A DNA stretch of 64,000 nucleotides from Nocardioides sp. URHA0020 (GCF_000620705.1 NZ_KK211170.1:132836-196835); one strand, 5' to 3'. Shown: positions 1 through 8,500, counted from the first letter of the stretch. Program-made: numbers and translations. The notes: generated by a model not told the origin, from the letters alone.

Positions 1-52
1 AGCGCCGAGCCTCGAAACCATCGTCACGTGTGGGGTGGTCTCGAGGCTCAGG

Positions 53-121
53 CCTGGCGGCCTTCGCACCTCGACCACCGGAGGCTCGTCCTGGCGGCCT
101 TCGCACCTCGACGACCGGTGC
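53..121. repeat. two tandem copies of a dispersed intergenic repeat
   Basis: A unit beginning CCTGGCGGCCTTCGCACCTC and continuing CGAC(C/G)ACCGG occurs at 53 and again at 90, so the period is 37 bp. The block is preceded by GGTGGTCTCGAGGCTC and contains TCGACCACC, so its ends are partly inverted (GGTGGTC...GACCACC). A related GGTCTCGA...TCGACCACC block lies at 48361-48420. This looks like a dispersed, non-coding repeat family; no function is claimed. No gene is seen in 1-145. Confidence 0.6.
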
Positions 122-145
122 GAGGCAGGTGCTGTTCCGGTGCGA

Positions 146-571
146 CTAGCTGGCGAGGAGGCGCCGGCCGGTGATGGCCGTCGGCTCGATCACCACGTGC
201 AGGGCGTGCGCCCCGGCGGGCCAGGTCTCGAGACCCGGCCAGGTGCGGGGGACCCGCGTCGCGTCGTACACGACATGGGCGGTGCCGCGGACCAGCACGC
301 TCCAGCCGGAGCGCGTGAACTCGTCGACGTCGTCGACCTGGAAGGTGACGGGCAGGTCGTCGATCTCCTTCGACAGCGAGGAGTGCGCGGTGGTCCGGAA
401 CCAGATCTCGTCGTCGACGACGGCGAAGTTGACCGGCAGCACGTGCGGTGAGGCCGCGCCGTTCCAGGCGACCCGGCCGACGGCGTGGCTGCCCAGGAGC
501 CGCTCGCACTCGTCGCGCGGGAGCTCGACCAGGCTGCCGTTGGTCCAGAGGGTGGTGTCCGTCGTAGCCAT
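146..571 (-). CDS. pyridoxamine 5'-phosphate oxidase-fold flavoprotein
   Basis: This is a 141-residue single-domain protein of the PPOX-like split beta-barrel family, whose members bind FMN or F420. The family hallmarks are an N-terminal 'LLGSHAVGRVAW' segment near residues 25-36, the 'VLPVNFAVVDDEIWFRT' strand pair near 44-60, and a late 'GWSVLVRGTAHVV' strand. Such proteins often sit among universal stress proteins in actinobacteria, as here. The substrate cannot be told from sequence; a small reductase or flavin-binding role is likely. The start ATG at 571 faces the USP gene at 688, and the gap holds a palindrome. Confidence 0.85.
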   Translation of the reverse strand: MATTDTTLWTNGSLVELPRDECERLLGSHAVGRVAWNGAASPHVLPVNFAVVDDEIWFRTTAHSSLSKEIDDLPVTFQVDDVDEFTRSGWSVLVRGTAHVVYDATRVPRTWPGLETWPAGAHALHVVIEPTAITGRRLLAS

Positions 572-642
572 GACCAGCTCCTTGGGTTGCTCTTCGTCTA
601 CCTCGATCGTGTGCCGCGCGGCCGCTCACCGGAAGGTGCTTC

Positions 643-670
643 GGTCCCGGAGGTCCGGGACCTCCGTCTC
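643..670. promoter_or_regulatory. palindrome and DosR-like box between divergent stress genes
   Basis: GGTCCCGG-AGGT-CCGGGACC (643-662) is a perfect 8+4+8 inverted repeat. It overlaps GGGACCTCCGTCTC (657-670), which differs by few bases from the DosR/DevR core pattern GGGAC-n4-GTCCC. It lies between a PPOX gene and a USP gene, families often found in Dos regulons. The palindrome is seen directly; the regulator is inferred. Confidence 0.35.
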
Positions 671-687
671 TGGGGAGGACCAGCGGC

Positions 688-1575
688 GTGCCCGACGGTG
701 GAGCCATGGACCTGCTGCCCGCCCCCGTCGTCGTCGCCGTCGGTCGTCACGGCTCCCCGACCGCCCTCGAGCACGGGGCCGAGGAGGCGATGCGGCACCA
801 CCGCGACCTGCACCTGGTGCACGCGGCCGGCCCCGACGGAGACGGGGAGGCGGTGCTCGCGGTGGCCGTCGCCCGCGTCTCGGCGCTGGTCGGCGGGCTG
901 GTGACGGTGACCTCCGCCCTGGTGGACGCCCCGCCGGTCGCGGCCGTCGTCGAGGCGGCCGTGGACGCCGGCCTGGTGGTCGTCGGTCGCTGTCCGGAGT
1001 CGCGCCGCACGCATCCCTACGTGCGCTCGGTGACCGGTGGCGTCGCGGCCCGCGTGCGGGCACCGGTGGTCTCGGTCCCGGACTCGTGGATGGCAGGGGA
1101 CGCGCCTCACCGCGTCGTCGTCGGCGTCGACGACCCGGACGACAGCGAGGTGGTGCTCCGGGAGGCGTTCGCTGCCGCCTGGGAGAGGGACGCGCAGCTG
1201 ACGGTGATCAGCACCTGGTGGCGCCCGCCGGGCTCGGACCAGCGTGCGCTCGCCCAGATCTCCGACCCGGCGTGGCCCGAACGGCTGCAGGAGGGGATCG
1301 ACCGGGCGCTGGTCGACCTGCTCGCGGCGTACGACGAGGTCCTGGTCGACGTCCACGTGCGCAACGCGCGACCGGGGGACGCGCTGATCGAGGCGTCGCA
1401 CGACGCTGCCCTGATGGTCCTCGGGCGTCACGACCCCCAGCTCCCCACGGGCTCGAGCCTCGGACCGGTGGCCCGCTCCGTGGTCCGCGAGTCCGCCTGC
1501 CCGGTGCTGCTCGCCGCCCCGCGCGCGGCCCACCGGGTGCACCGGCGCGACCGTAGCCCAGCGCAGCTCGCCTGA
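688..1575 (+). CDS. tandem universal stress protein
   Basis: This 295-aa protein carries two UspA domains (about residues 5-140 and 145-285). The first opens with 'VVVAVGRHG' and the second with 'RVVVGVDDPDDSE'. The second ends in 'LMVLGRH...SSLGPVARSVV', a variant of the nucleotide-binding G-x2-G-x9-G-S/T region, and 'CPVLL'. The start is taken as GTG 688 because GGGGAGGA (672-679) lies 8 nt upstream; ATG 706 lacks this spacing. Tandem USPs are cytosolic nucleotide-binding stress proteins with no defined reaction. The gene is divergent from the PPOX gene and ends 7 bp from the convergent TetR gene. Confidence 0.88.
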   Translation: MPDGGAMDLLPAPVVVAVGRHGSPTALEHGAEEAMRHHRDLHLVHAAGPDGDGEAVLAVAVARVSALVGGLVTVTSALVDAPPVAAVVEAAVDAGLVVVGRCPESRRTHPYVRSVTGGVAARVRAPVVSVPDSWMAGDAPHRVVVGVDDPDDSEVVLREAFAAAWERDAQLTVISTWWRPPGSDQRALAQISDPAWPERLQEGIDRALVDLLAAYDEVLVDVHVRNARPGDALIEASHDAALMVLGRHDPQLPTGSSLGPVARSVVRESACPVLLAAPRAAHRVHRRDRSPAQLA

Positions 1576-1582
1576 CGCGGGC

Positions 1583-2161
1583 TCAGCGGCGGATGCCGCC
1601 CAGGACCAGCGCGGTCGTCCGGTCGACCCAGGCGTCGGTGAGCCCGTCGGCGCCACGCACGAGCATCGCGACCAGGGCCGCTCCGATGACGACCTCGATC
1701 AGGGCGACGGCGTCCACGCCGGCCCGGATCTGACCCGACTCGACGCCCGCCCGCACGTACTCGTCGGTGCCGCTCCAGCCCTCCGCCGCGAACCGCTCGA
1801 GCAGTCGCGCGTGCAGCGTCGGGTCGGTGGCGGCCTCCGCGATCAGCCCCGGTACGGCGAGCCGCGCCAACGGGGTCGACAGCAGCTCGGCCGTGGTCCG
1901 CACGAGCTCGCGGATGTCAGCGTCGAGCACCCCGGTCCGCGGCGGCTCGTCGGTCACGCTGTCGCGGAACGCCGCCTCGTGCACGAGGTGGGCCTTGGTC
2001 GGCCACCGGCGGTAGACGGCCGGGCGCGACGTCCCCGCCCGGTCGGCGATCGCGGCGACCGTCAGGTCGGCGTACCCGACCTCGGCGAGCAGCTCGGCGG
2101 CGGCGTCGAGCACCGCGCTGTCGATGCGCGTGTCCCGAGGTCTGCCGTTTTCGTTTGCCAT
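1583..2161 (-). CDS. TetR family transcriptional regulator
   Basis: This is a 192-aa one-component repressor. The N-terminal helix-turn-helix is clear: 'AAELLAEVGYADLTVAAI' followed by 'ADRAGTSRPAVYRRWPTK' (about residues 19-55). The rest is the variable ligand-binding helical domain. The frame stays open upstream, but ATG 2161 ('MANENGRPRDT') is the natural family start; a longer start would overlap the divergent gene at 2190. With only 28 bp between the two divergent starts, the protein most likely controls itself and the 2190-5769 genes. Confidence 0.88.
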   Translation of the reverse strand: MANENGRPRDTRIDSAVLDAAAELLAEVGYADLTVAAIADRAGTSRPAVYRRWPTKAHLVHEAAFRDSVTDEPPRTGVLDADIRELVRTTAELLSTPLARLAVPGLIAEAATDPTLHARLLERFAAEGWSGTDEYVRAGVESGQIRAGVDAVALIEVVIGAALVAMLVRGADGLTDAWVDRTTALVLGGIRR

Positions 2162-2171
2162 CTCCGTGACA

Positions 2172-2186
2172 AGTGTAACGTAACTC
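2172..2186. promoter_or_regulatory. divergent promoter region with weak inverted repeat; -10 box TAACGT
   Basis: AAGT-gtaacgt-AACT is an imperfect inverted repeat lying between the TetR start (2161) and the GTG at 2190. TAACGT (2176-2181) sits 8 nt before that GTG, consistent with a leaderless transcript; no Shine-Dalgarno is present. A TetR operator here is plausible but weakly supported. Confidence 0.35.
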
Positions 2187-2189
2187 GAT

Positions 2190-4583
2190 GTGACCTCACT
2201 CACGTGCGAGCTCGTCGAGCTGTCCGACGTCGTCGATGCGCGGTACGGCGGGAAGGCGCTCGGCCTGGCCGAGCTGTCAGCGGCGGGCTTCGCCGTACCG
2301 GCCGCCTTCGTCATCGCCAACGCCGACGCCGACGCGCTCCCCGCCGACCTGCCTGAGCGGTTCGCCCGGCTGGTGGCCGACGGCACCGTCGCCACCGTCG
2401 CCGTGCGGTCGTCGGCGGCGGGGGAGGACGGCGTCGACAGCTCGTTCGCCGGCCAGTACGAGACCGTGCTCGGGGTCAGCAGCTACGACGAGCTGATCGA
2501 CGCCGTACGGCGCTGCGTGGCCTCGACCGGCTCGGAGCGCGCCACGGCGTACCAGGCGGAGTCCGGAGTCAGCGGCACGATGCATCTCGTCGTGCAGGAG
2601 ATGGTCGACGCGCGCTCGGCGGGCGTCGTCTTCACCGCGGACCCCACGAGCGCCCGACGCGACCTCGCGGTCGTCGACGCGGTCGCCGGCCTGGGGGAGG
2701 CGCTGGTCGACGGCTCGACGACCTCCGACCACTTCGAGGTGGACCGGGCGGGCACGATCACCGACCGGCAGGTGACGGACATGCCCGCGATCACCGACGA
2801 CGAGGTCACGCTGATCGCGGCCGGCGCCCGGGAGGCGGAGGCACGGTGGGGCCGACCGCTCGACCTCGAGTGGGCGATCGACGCCGACGGTCGCCTGCGC
2901 TGGCTGCAGGCGCGTCCGATCACCACGCTGCCCGGCGACCTGAGCGCCATGGACTCGGTCGTCGGCATCCCCGACGACGTCTACACCCGCTGCAACATCG
3001 GCGAGATGATGCCCGGCGCCTTCTGCCCGCTCACGGCGTCGGTCAGCGGCCGGGCGATCGAGTACGCCATGCAGATGGTGCAGGTGAAGGGTGGCTTCCA
3101 GCGGGCGTACGACGAGGCGCGGTGGCTGCAGGTGGGCTACTTCTCCGGCCACCTCTTCCTCAACATGACCGAGGGCACCGCGCTCAGCTCCGGCATCCTG
3201 GGCAACTCGCTGGAGCAGTACTCGATCTCGATCGCCGGCCGGGTCGTCGACGAGCTGGTGCCCAAGCCGCCGAAGCCGTTCCCGCGGCGTCTGGTCAACA
3301 CGGTCAAGCTGACCACGTTCGCGCTGTCGGCCGGTCCCCACATCAGGCGGCTGGACAGGCGGCTGGCGACCTTCGAGGCGCCGTCTGCTGCCACGCCCGA
3401 GGCGCTGCTCGCCGAGCTCGACGCCGCGATCGAGCTCTACAACGAGGCCACGCTGACCCATGTCCGCTCCTCCTCCCGCTCGGCGGTGGCGGCCAACGTG
3501 CTCGAGGACACCGTGGTGAAGGAGGCGGTCAAGGCAGGACGGACCGAGGACGAGGGCCGGGCTCGGGCCTCCGCGCTGATGGCCGGCGCCACCGACGTCG
3601 AGAGCGCCGTGATGCTGGCGCAGCTCGACGAGGTCGTCGCCGACCTCGCGGCCGATGAGCAGGCGGGCAGCCGCTTCCTCGAGCTGGACGCCGCCGCCGC
3701 CGTCGGCTCGCTCACGGACGGCAGCGGCACGACGACGCAGAAGTTCAACGACTTCCTGGAGCGCCACGGTCACCGCGGCTACCGCGAGCTCTGCGTGCGC
3801 GACCCCTCCTGGGGCGACGACCCCGAGGGCCTCGGCACGATCATGCAGGCCATGCTGCGAGCCCGGATCGCGACCGGCAACGCGGCTCGGCCCACCCAGG
3901 CCGTCGATGACGCCGACCTCCCGCGAGCGTTGCGCAGCCTCGCCCGGATGGCCCGCGCCGGAGCGCGCGGGCGGGAGGCGACCAAGTCGCGGATGGTGCT
4001 CGTCGCGCATCGTCTGAGCCGCGGCTACCGCTTGCTCGGCGAGCAGCTGGCCGCGATCGGCCGGCTGCCCGACGCCGACCTGGTGTTCTTCCTCGACCGC
4101 TCCGAGCTGCCCGCCGTCGTCGGCTCCGGCGACGTCTCCGGGCTCGTCGCCGCGGCCCAGTCACGCCGTACGGCGTTGCCGTTCCAGGCCCGGCTGGAGT
4201 TCCCGGACGTCACCGTGGGCAAGCCCGTCCCGTTCCGGCCGCAACCGCCCGAGGGCATCGAGGACGGCGTGATCGTCGGCCGGCCCGCGTGCAGCGGGGT
4301 CGTGGAGGGCGCGGTCCGGGTGGCCACCACGATCGCCGAGGCGCAGGCGCTGCAGCCGGGGGAGATCCTGGTCGCGCCCGTGACCGACGTCGGCTGGACG
4401 CCGTACTTCACCCTGATCGCCGCGCTCGTCACCGACATCGGCAGCTCGGTCTCCCACGGCGCCGTCGTGGCCCGCGAGTACGGGCTCCCGTGCGTGGTCA
4501 ACACGCAGGGCGCCACCCGCGTGCTGCGCACCGGCGACCGGGTCCGCGTCGACGGCGACCGCGGCACCGTCACCATCCTCTGA
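2190..4583 (+). CDS. PEP-synthase/rifampicin-phosphotransferase-like dikinase family enzyme
   Basis: This 797-aa protein has the ATP-grasp PEP/pyruvate-dikinase domain at its N-terminus ('VRSSAAGEDGVDSSFAGQYE' near residues 72-91; 'LQARPITT' closing it near 245). A helical middle region unlike the pyruvate TIM barrel follows. At the C-terminus is a swivelling phospho-histidine domain, 'SSVSHGAVVAREYGLPCVV', with catalytic His near 755. The C-terminal PEP-binding barrel of true PpsA is absent. This ATP-grasp / variable domain / His-domain order is that of rifampicin phosphotransferase (about 865 aa), which uses ATP to phosphorylate its substrate and releases AMP and Pi. The substrate here is unknown. 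It is probably co-transcribed with the 4639 gene and controlled by the adjacent TetR. Confidence 0.8.
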   Translation: MTSLTCELVELSDVVDARYGGKALGLAELSAAGFAVPAAFVIANADADALPADLPERFARLVADGTVATVAVRSSAAGEDGVDSSFAGQYETVLGVSSYDELIDAVRRCVASTGSERATAYQAESGVSGTMHLVVQEMVDARSAGVVFTADPTSARRDLAVVDAVAGLGEALVDGSTTSDHFEVDRAGTITDRQVTDMPAITDDEVTLIAAGAREAEARWGRPLDLEWAIDADGRLRWLQARPITTLPGDLSAMDSVVGIPDDVYTRCNIGEMMPGAFCPLTASVSGRAIEYAMQMVQVKGGFQRAYDEARWLQVGYFSGHLFLNMTEGTALSSGILGNSLEQYSISIAGRVVDELVPKPPKPFPRRLVNTVKLTTFALSAGPHIRRLDRRLATFEAPSAATPEALLAELDAAIELYNEATLTHVRSSSRSAVAANVLEDTVVKEAVKAGRTEDEGRARASALMAGATDVESAVMLAQLDEVVADLAADEQAGSRFLELDAAAAVGSLTDGSGTTTQKFNDFLERHGHRGYRELCVRDPSWGDDPEGLGTIMQAMLRARIATGNAARPTQAVDDADLPRALRSLARMARAGARGREATKSRMVLVAHRLSRGYRLLGEQLAAIGRLPDADLVFFLDRSELPAVVGSGDVSGLVAAAQSRRTALPFQARLEFPDVTVGKPVPFRPQPPEGIEDGVIVGRPACSGVVEGAVRVATTIAEAQALQPGEILVAPVTDVGWTPYFTLIAALVTDIGSSVSHGAVVAREYGLPCVVNTQGATRVLRTGDRVRVDGDRGTVTIL

Positions 4584-4638
4584 CCGTCCTGACCGAGCCC
4601 TGCCCATCCCTGCCCCACACCCGACCTGGAGGTCACCC

Positions 4639-5769
4639 GTGCCCGACGTACCTGGCGTGTTCCCGCTCGACGAGTACCCGATCCACCAGATCCCGGCACC
4701 GATCGAGCACGTCGGCACCGACCGCAACTTCTACGACCGGTCGTACTGGAACGCCCACGACCGCAGCGGCGAGATCTTCCTGATCACGGGCATCGGCTAC
4801 TACCCGAACCTCGGCACCAAGGACGCCTTCCTGCTGGTGCGCCGCGGTGCGGAGCAGACCGCGCTGCACTTCGGCGACACGCTGGACAGCGACCGGCTCA
4901 ACCAGCACGTCGGCAACTACCGGATCGAGGTCATCGAGCCGCTGCGGACCTCGCGCCTCGTGATCGAGGAGACCGAGGGCATCTCCGTCGACATCACCTG
5001 GCGCGGCCTCTTCCCGGCGATCCCCGAGCAGCGCCACATCATGCGCGCCGGCGGCCACCGGGCGATCCTCGACGCGCAGCGCTTCGCGCAGGTCGGGTCG
5101 TGGGAGGGCGCGATCGTCATCGACGGCCAGACGTACGACGTGACGCCGGACCGGTGGATCGGCACCCGCGACCGCTCCTGGGGCGCCCGACCGATCGGCG
5201 AGGCCGAGCCGGCCGGCAAGCCCGCGGACCCGCCGTTCGACGGCATGTGGTGGCTGTACGTGCCGATCGCGTTCGACGACTTCGCGATGGTGGTGATCAT
5301 CCAGGAGGAGCCCGACGGCACCCGGATCCTCAACGACTGTCACCGCGTCTGGCCCGACGGCCGCATGGAGCAGCTCGGCTGGCCGGTGGTGACGACGACG
5401 TACCGCAGCGGGACGCGGACGCCGCTCACGGGCACCCTCAGCCTCCGGCTCCCGGACGGCACCGGGGTCGAGGTGGAGCTGGAGTCGATGCTGCCGCTGG
5501 CGATCCACGTCGGCGGCGGGTACGGCGGGGACTCCGACTGGTCCCACGGCCAGTGGCGCGGTGCGGGCTGGTCCGAGCGGGTCACCTACGACATGACGGA
5601 CCCGCAGGTCGCGGGCCGGGTCCCCTTCGGGCTGACCGACAACGTCGGCCGCGCCACGTGGCGCGAGGCGGGCCAGGAGCCCCGGGTGGGCTGGGGCCTG
5701 TACGAGCACGGCGTGATCGGCCTGCACCACCCGACGGGGTTCGAGGACTGGTTCACCAACGCGCCGTGA
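4639..5769 (+). CDS. CrtC/DUF7064-like beta-barrel protein, function unknown
   Basis: This 376-aa protein starts at GTG 4639, with GGAGGT 6-8 nt upstream. It has no signal peptide, membrane segment or catalytic motif that I recognise. It is rich in beta-strands and aromatic residues ('YYPNLGTKDAFLLVRRG', 'DRSWGARPIGE', 'GMWWLYVPIAFDDFAMVV'). This resembles the two-half lipocalin-like fold of hydroxyneurosporene-synthase/AttH relatives (DUF7064/7065). Those proteins often adjoin CoA-, steroid- or phosphotransferase-type genes in actinobacteria. It follows the dikinase-family gene by 55 bp and likely acts on, or binds, the same hydrophobic substrate. The family call is moderate and the function is inferred only from context. 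Confidence 0.65.
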   Translation: MPDVPGVFPLDEYPIHQIPAPIEHVGTDRNFYDRSYWNAHDRSGEIFLITGIGYYPNLGTKDAFLLVRRGAEQTALHFGDTLDSDRLNQHVGNYRIEVIEPLRTSRLVIEETEGISVDITWRGLFPAIPEQRHIMRAGGHRAILDAQRFAQVGSWEGAIVIDGQTYDVTPDRWIGTRDRSWGARPIGEAEPAGKPADPPFDGMWWLYVPIAFDDFAMVVIIQEEPDGTRILNDCHRVWPDGRMEQLGWPVVTTTYRSGTRTPLTGTLSLRLPDGTGVEVELESMLPLAIHVGGGYGGDSDWSHGQWRGAGWSERVTYDMTDPQVAGRVPFGLTDNVGRATWREAGQEPRVGWGLYEHGVIGLHHPTGFEDWFTNAP

Positions 5770-5780
5770 GTCGGAGGCCG

Positions 5781-6227
5781 TCAGGACCGGGAGGCGTCGT
5801 CGGACGGTGACCGGGGGCGCGGCCGGCTGTAGCCGGCGACGTGGGCGACCACGTCGGACCAGGTCAGCACGCCGACCACCCGCCCCGAGCGCTCGGTGAC
5901 GAGGACGGCGTCGACCAGCGCCTCCAGCATCGCGCCGGCCGCGGTGCGCAGGTCGTCCTGCGGCAGGATCCGGACGCCCGCGTCCTCGACGAGGTCGCGG
6001 AGACGGACGGTGGCACCACCGGCGCTCAGCGCGACCAGCACCCGGTCGGCCGTGACGAACCCGAGGACCCGGCGGTCCGGCTCCGTGACCACGAGGTGAC
6101 GCAGGCCCGTGCGGGCGAAGGTCTGCGCGGCGATGGTGAGGTCGCAGTCCGACCTGATGCCCACCACCCGGCGCGACATCAGGCCGGCGACCCGGACGAC
6201 GGGCTCGGCGACGGCCACGGTCGTCAC
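5781..6227 (-). CDS. tandem CBS-domain protein
   Basis: This 148-aa protein is essentially one CBS pair (Bateman module). Repeat one is 'VAGLMSRRVVGIRSDCDLTI...LVVTEPDRRVLGFVTADRV' and repeat two is 'LRDLVEDAGVRILPQDDL...AVLVTERSGRVVGVLTWSDVV'. CBS pairs bind adenine nucleotides and act as energy or ionic sensors. The start GTG at 6227 overlaps the upstream USP stop (GTGA), so the two genes are translationally coupled. A stand-alone CBS protein coupled to a USP is a common actinobacterial stress arrangement. Confidence 0.85.
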   Translation of the reverse strand: MTTVAVAEPVVRVAGLMSRRVVGIRSDCDLTIAAQTFARTGLRHLVVTEPDRRVLGFVTADRVLVALSAGGATVRLRDLVEDAGVRILPQDDLRTAAGAMLEALVDAVLVTERSGRVVGVLTWSDVVAHVAGYSRPRPRSPSDDASRS

Positions 6228-7060
6228 CCGCCCTGGTCCGTCCGGGCTGGGACGACCGCGACCGGGCAGCCGGCGTGCTCCACCACGGCTGCGGAGCCGG
6301 AGCCGGCTCCGACGACCACCAGGTTCATCCGGTCCGACCGCTCGGCGAGGACCTTGTCGCTGGGGCCCTCGGCGATCTCGGTGGTGGCCCGGACGTCCGG
6401 GAACTTCTCCGCCAGACCGCTGACCACCTCGGCGAGCGCCAGCCGGAGAGCCTCGTCGTCGTCGGCCGATCGGACCCGGTCGCCGCAGTGCAGGATCGTC
6501 AGCGGCAGCCCGTGCACGGACGCCTGGCGGTAGGCGAGCTCGACGGTGGCGCCGGAGCCACCGGTCGCATCGGTGCCGACCAGCACGCCGTGCCGGACGA
6601 GACCCGGGTGCCCCCGGCGTACGACGACCACCGGGCAGGCCGCCCGGTGGCAGAGCGCGACTCCGACCGACCCCAGCAGGGTGCTGCGCACCGGTCCCCG
6701 GCCGCGCGAGCCGACGACGACCAGGACGGCGCGCTCGGACAGCTCCACGAGGAAGTCCTGCGGTCGTCCGACCGACATCACCTCGTGCAGTGCCAGCTCG
6801 GGCGCGAGGTCGGTCACGCGACGCCGGGCCTCGTGGAGCACGGAGCGGGCGTCGGCGCGCTCGATGTCGTCGGCGGCGGTCAGGCGGGCCAGGTCGGCGG
6901 GCTCCATCTCGGTCCACCGGTCGGCAAGGCCGAGGGCCAGGGTCAGTGGCCGGCTCTCCAGGGTCGCCTGGGCGACGGCCCACGAGAGAGCCCGGTCACC
7001 GCCCACCGAGCCGTCGACCCCGACGACGATCGTCCCGGACGGGACGGCGGATGTCTTCAT
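6224..7060 (-). CDS. tandem universal stress protein
   Basis: This is a 278-aa two-domain USP. Domain one (about 8-150) begins 'TIVVGVDGSVGGDRAL' and ends with the complete nucleotide-binding signature 'GSRGRGPVRSTLLGSVGVAL'. Domain two (about 158-275) begins 'GVLVGTDATGGSG' but has a degraded loop, 'VVGAGSGSAAVVEHAGCPV', so only the first site looks fully ATP-competent. It is coupled by a GTGA overlap to the CBS gene. A Dos-like box lies upstream at 7117-7130. Confidence 0.9.
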   Translation of the reverse strand: MKTSAVPSGTIVVGVDGSVGGDRALSWAVAQATLESRPLTLALGLADRWTEMEPADLARLTAADDIERADARSVLHEARRRVTDLAPELALHEVMSVGRPQDFLVELSERAVLVVVGSRGRGPVRSTLLGSVGVALCHRAACPVVVVRRGHPGLVRHGVLVGTDATGGSGATVELAYRQASVHGLPLTILHCGDRVRSADDDEALRLALAEVVSGLAEKFPDVRATTEIAEGPSDKVLAERSDRMNLVVVGAGSGSAAVVEHAGCPVAVVPARTDQGG

Positions 7061-7116
7061 GCCTCGACGCTCCTCCCGTGGCAGGCCGTCCGGTAGCGGC
7101 GAAGGCCTCCGAACGT

Positions 7117-7130
7117 GGGACCAACGACCC
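7117..7130. promoter_or_regulatory. possible DosR/DevR-like box
   Basis: GGGACCAACGACCC (7117-7130) resembles the GGGAC-n4-GTCCC core bound by DosR/DevR. It lies between the USP-CBS operon (start 7060, minus) and the MFS gene (7162, plus). One half-site base departs from consensus and no DosR gene is in the window, so this is suggestive only. Confidence 0.3.
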
Positions 7131-7161
7131 TGGGCGCCCAGGACGGTGAGAGGGTGGTGCG

Positions 7162-8388
7162 GTGAGCTCGTCCCGCCAGGATCCTGACGGAGGTCTGGGC
7201 CACGCGCGCACCGGCCTGCTGGTCCTGGCCGCCGCCGTCTGCGCCGCGGTGACGACCGAGCTGCTTCCCGTCGGCCTGTTGCCGCAGATCAGCTCGGCCT
7301 TCGAGGTGAGCACCGGCACCGCGGGACTGCTGGTGAGCGCGTACGCCGTGATGGTCGCCGTGCTGTCGGTGCCGCTCGCGCTCGCGACGAGGCGGCTGCC
7401 CCGCAAGCCGGTCCTGCTCGTCACCATCAGCGGGTACGGCGTCAGCAACGTGGTCGCCGCCGTCGCGCCGACCTTCGGCGTCCTCGCGGCCGGGCGGGTG
7501 GTCGGCGGCATCACCCATGCGCTCTTCTTCTCGGTGTGCATCGGCTACGCCGCGCGGCTGGTCCCGGCGAGCCAGACGGGCCGGGCGATGGCGCTGGCCT
7601 CGGTCGGGGTGTCCGGCGGCCTGGTCCTCGGGGTGCCGCTCTCGACGGCCATGGGAGAGGCCTTCGGCTGGCGGGTCGCCTTCGGGATCATGGCCGCCCT
7701 GGTCCTGGTCGTGCTGGGGATGGCAGCGGCGGTGCTGCCCCGAGTCGACGGTCCTCGCGACGACGCACCCCGGCACCCGGGACGGCGTCGTGACCTCGCC
7801 ACGGTGGTCACGGCGAACGGCCTGAGCTACCTCGGCACCTACGTGCTCTACACCTACGTCAGCATCCTGCTGCTCGACTCCGGGGCGGCCGAGGGCTGGG
7901 TCGCCCCGACCCTGCTGCTCTTCGGTGCCTGCGGTCTGGTCGGCCTTCGCCTCGCCGCCGCCCAGCTGGACCGACGCCCCCGCGGCAGCGCCATCCTGAT
8001 CCCGGCGGCGATGGCGGTGGGCTCCACCGCTGTAGCGCTGGCCTACCCGCGGCTGGCCCTCGTCGTGCTGGCCGGCATGGTCTGGCTGACCGCCTTCGGG
8101 CCGGCGGCCTCGCTCTACCAGTCGGCCTCGGTGCGGACCGCCTCGAGCTCGCCGGAGACAGCGGGCGCGTGGATCAACGCGAGCAGCAACGCCGGCATCG
8201 CCGGCGGCGCAGCACTGGGAGGACTCGTCATGGCGACCTCGGGGCTGACCTGGGTCGCCGGCGCGTCGGCCGCGATCGTGGCGACCTCGGCCGTGCTCGC
8301 CTGGCTCTCGCGGGCGGCCTTCCCGCCCACGGGGGCCGGAGACCTGACCCGGACGCCCGATTCGGCAGGCCGGGTCGCGGATCGCTAG
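7162..8388 (+). CDS. MFS transporter, DHA1 type
   Basis: This is a 408-aa major facilitator with about 12 hydrophobic segments. The conserved loop 2-3 reads 'ALATRRLPRKPVLL'. Helix 4 carries 'AAGRVVGGITHALFF', and helix 5 carries 'SVGVSGGLVLGVPLSTAMGE', similar to the antiporter motif C of DHA1 drug exporters. The closest recognisable group is AraJ/Cml-like sugar or drug exporters. The start is GTG 7162, after AGAGGG. It probably exports a small hydrophobic compound; the substrate is unknown. The gene ends 10 bp before a riboswitch aptamer that belongs to the next gene. Confidence 0.85.
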   Translation: MSSSRQDPDGGLGHARTGLLVLAAAVCAAVTTELLPVGLLPQISSAFEVSTGTAGLLVSAYAVMVAVLSVPLALATRRLPRKPVLLVTISGYGVSNVVAAVAPTFGVLAAGRVVGGITHALFFSVCIGYAARLVPASQTGRAMALASVGVSGGLVLGVPLSTAMGEAFGWRVAFGIMAALVLVVLGMAAAVLPRVDGPRDDAPRHPGRRRDLATVVTANGLSYLGTYVLYTYVSILLLDSGAAEGWVAPTLLLFGACGLVGLRLAAAQLDRRPRGSAILIPAAMAVGSTAVALAYPRLALVVLAGMVWLTAFGPAASLYQSASVRTASSSPETAGAWINASSNAGIAGGAALGGLVMATSGLTWVAGASAAIVATSAVLAWLSRAAFPPTGAGDLTRTPDSAGRVADR

Positions 8389-8397
8389 GGTCGAGGC

Positions 8398-8500
8398 CGA
8401 AAGGGAGTAGTCCCCAACAGGCGTGTCGACACACTGGCCCCGGGCCCGGCACGTCAGGCCAGCGCAGCGCGAGAGCACGCGGTGGCGGACGAGACTTTCG
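8398..8500 (+). ncRNA. yybP-ykoY (Mn2+) riboswitch aptamer
   Basis: The leader of the GDT1-family gene contains the conserved elements of this class in order: AAAGGGAGTAG (8400-8410), ACGTCAGGCC (8451-8460) and ACGAGACTTTCG (8489-8500). CGAAAG (8398-8403) pairs with CTTTCG (8495-8500) as helix P1. The class senses Mn2+ and commonly precedes TMEM165/GDT1 or MntP exporters, exactly as here. Confidence 0.85.

Noticed and set aside
171..1556. 461-aa plus-strand frame across the PPOX and USP genes
   Set aside because: Arg/Pro/Gly-rich shadow of high-GC coding sequence; the PPOX and USP frames are recognisable families.
2277..4010. 577-aa minus-strand frame
   Set aside because: Antisense shadow of the dikinase-family gene, composed of His/Arg/Gly-rich low-complexity translation.
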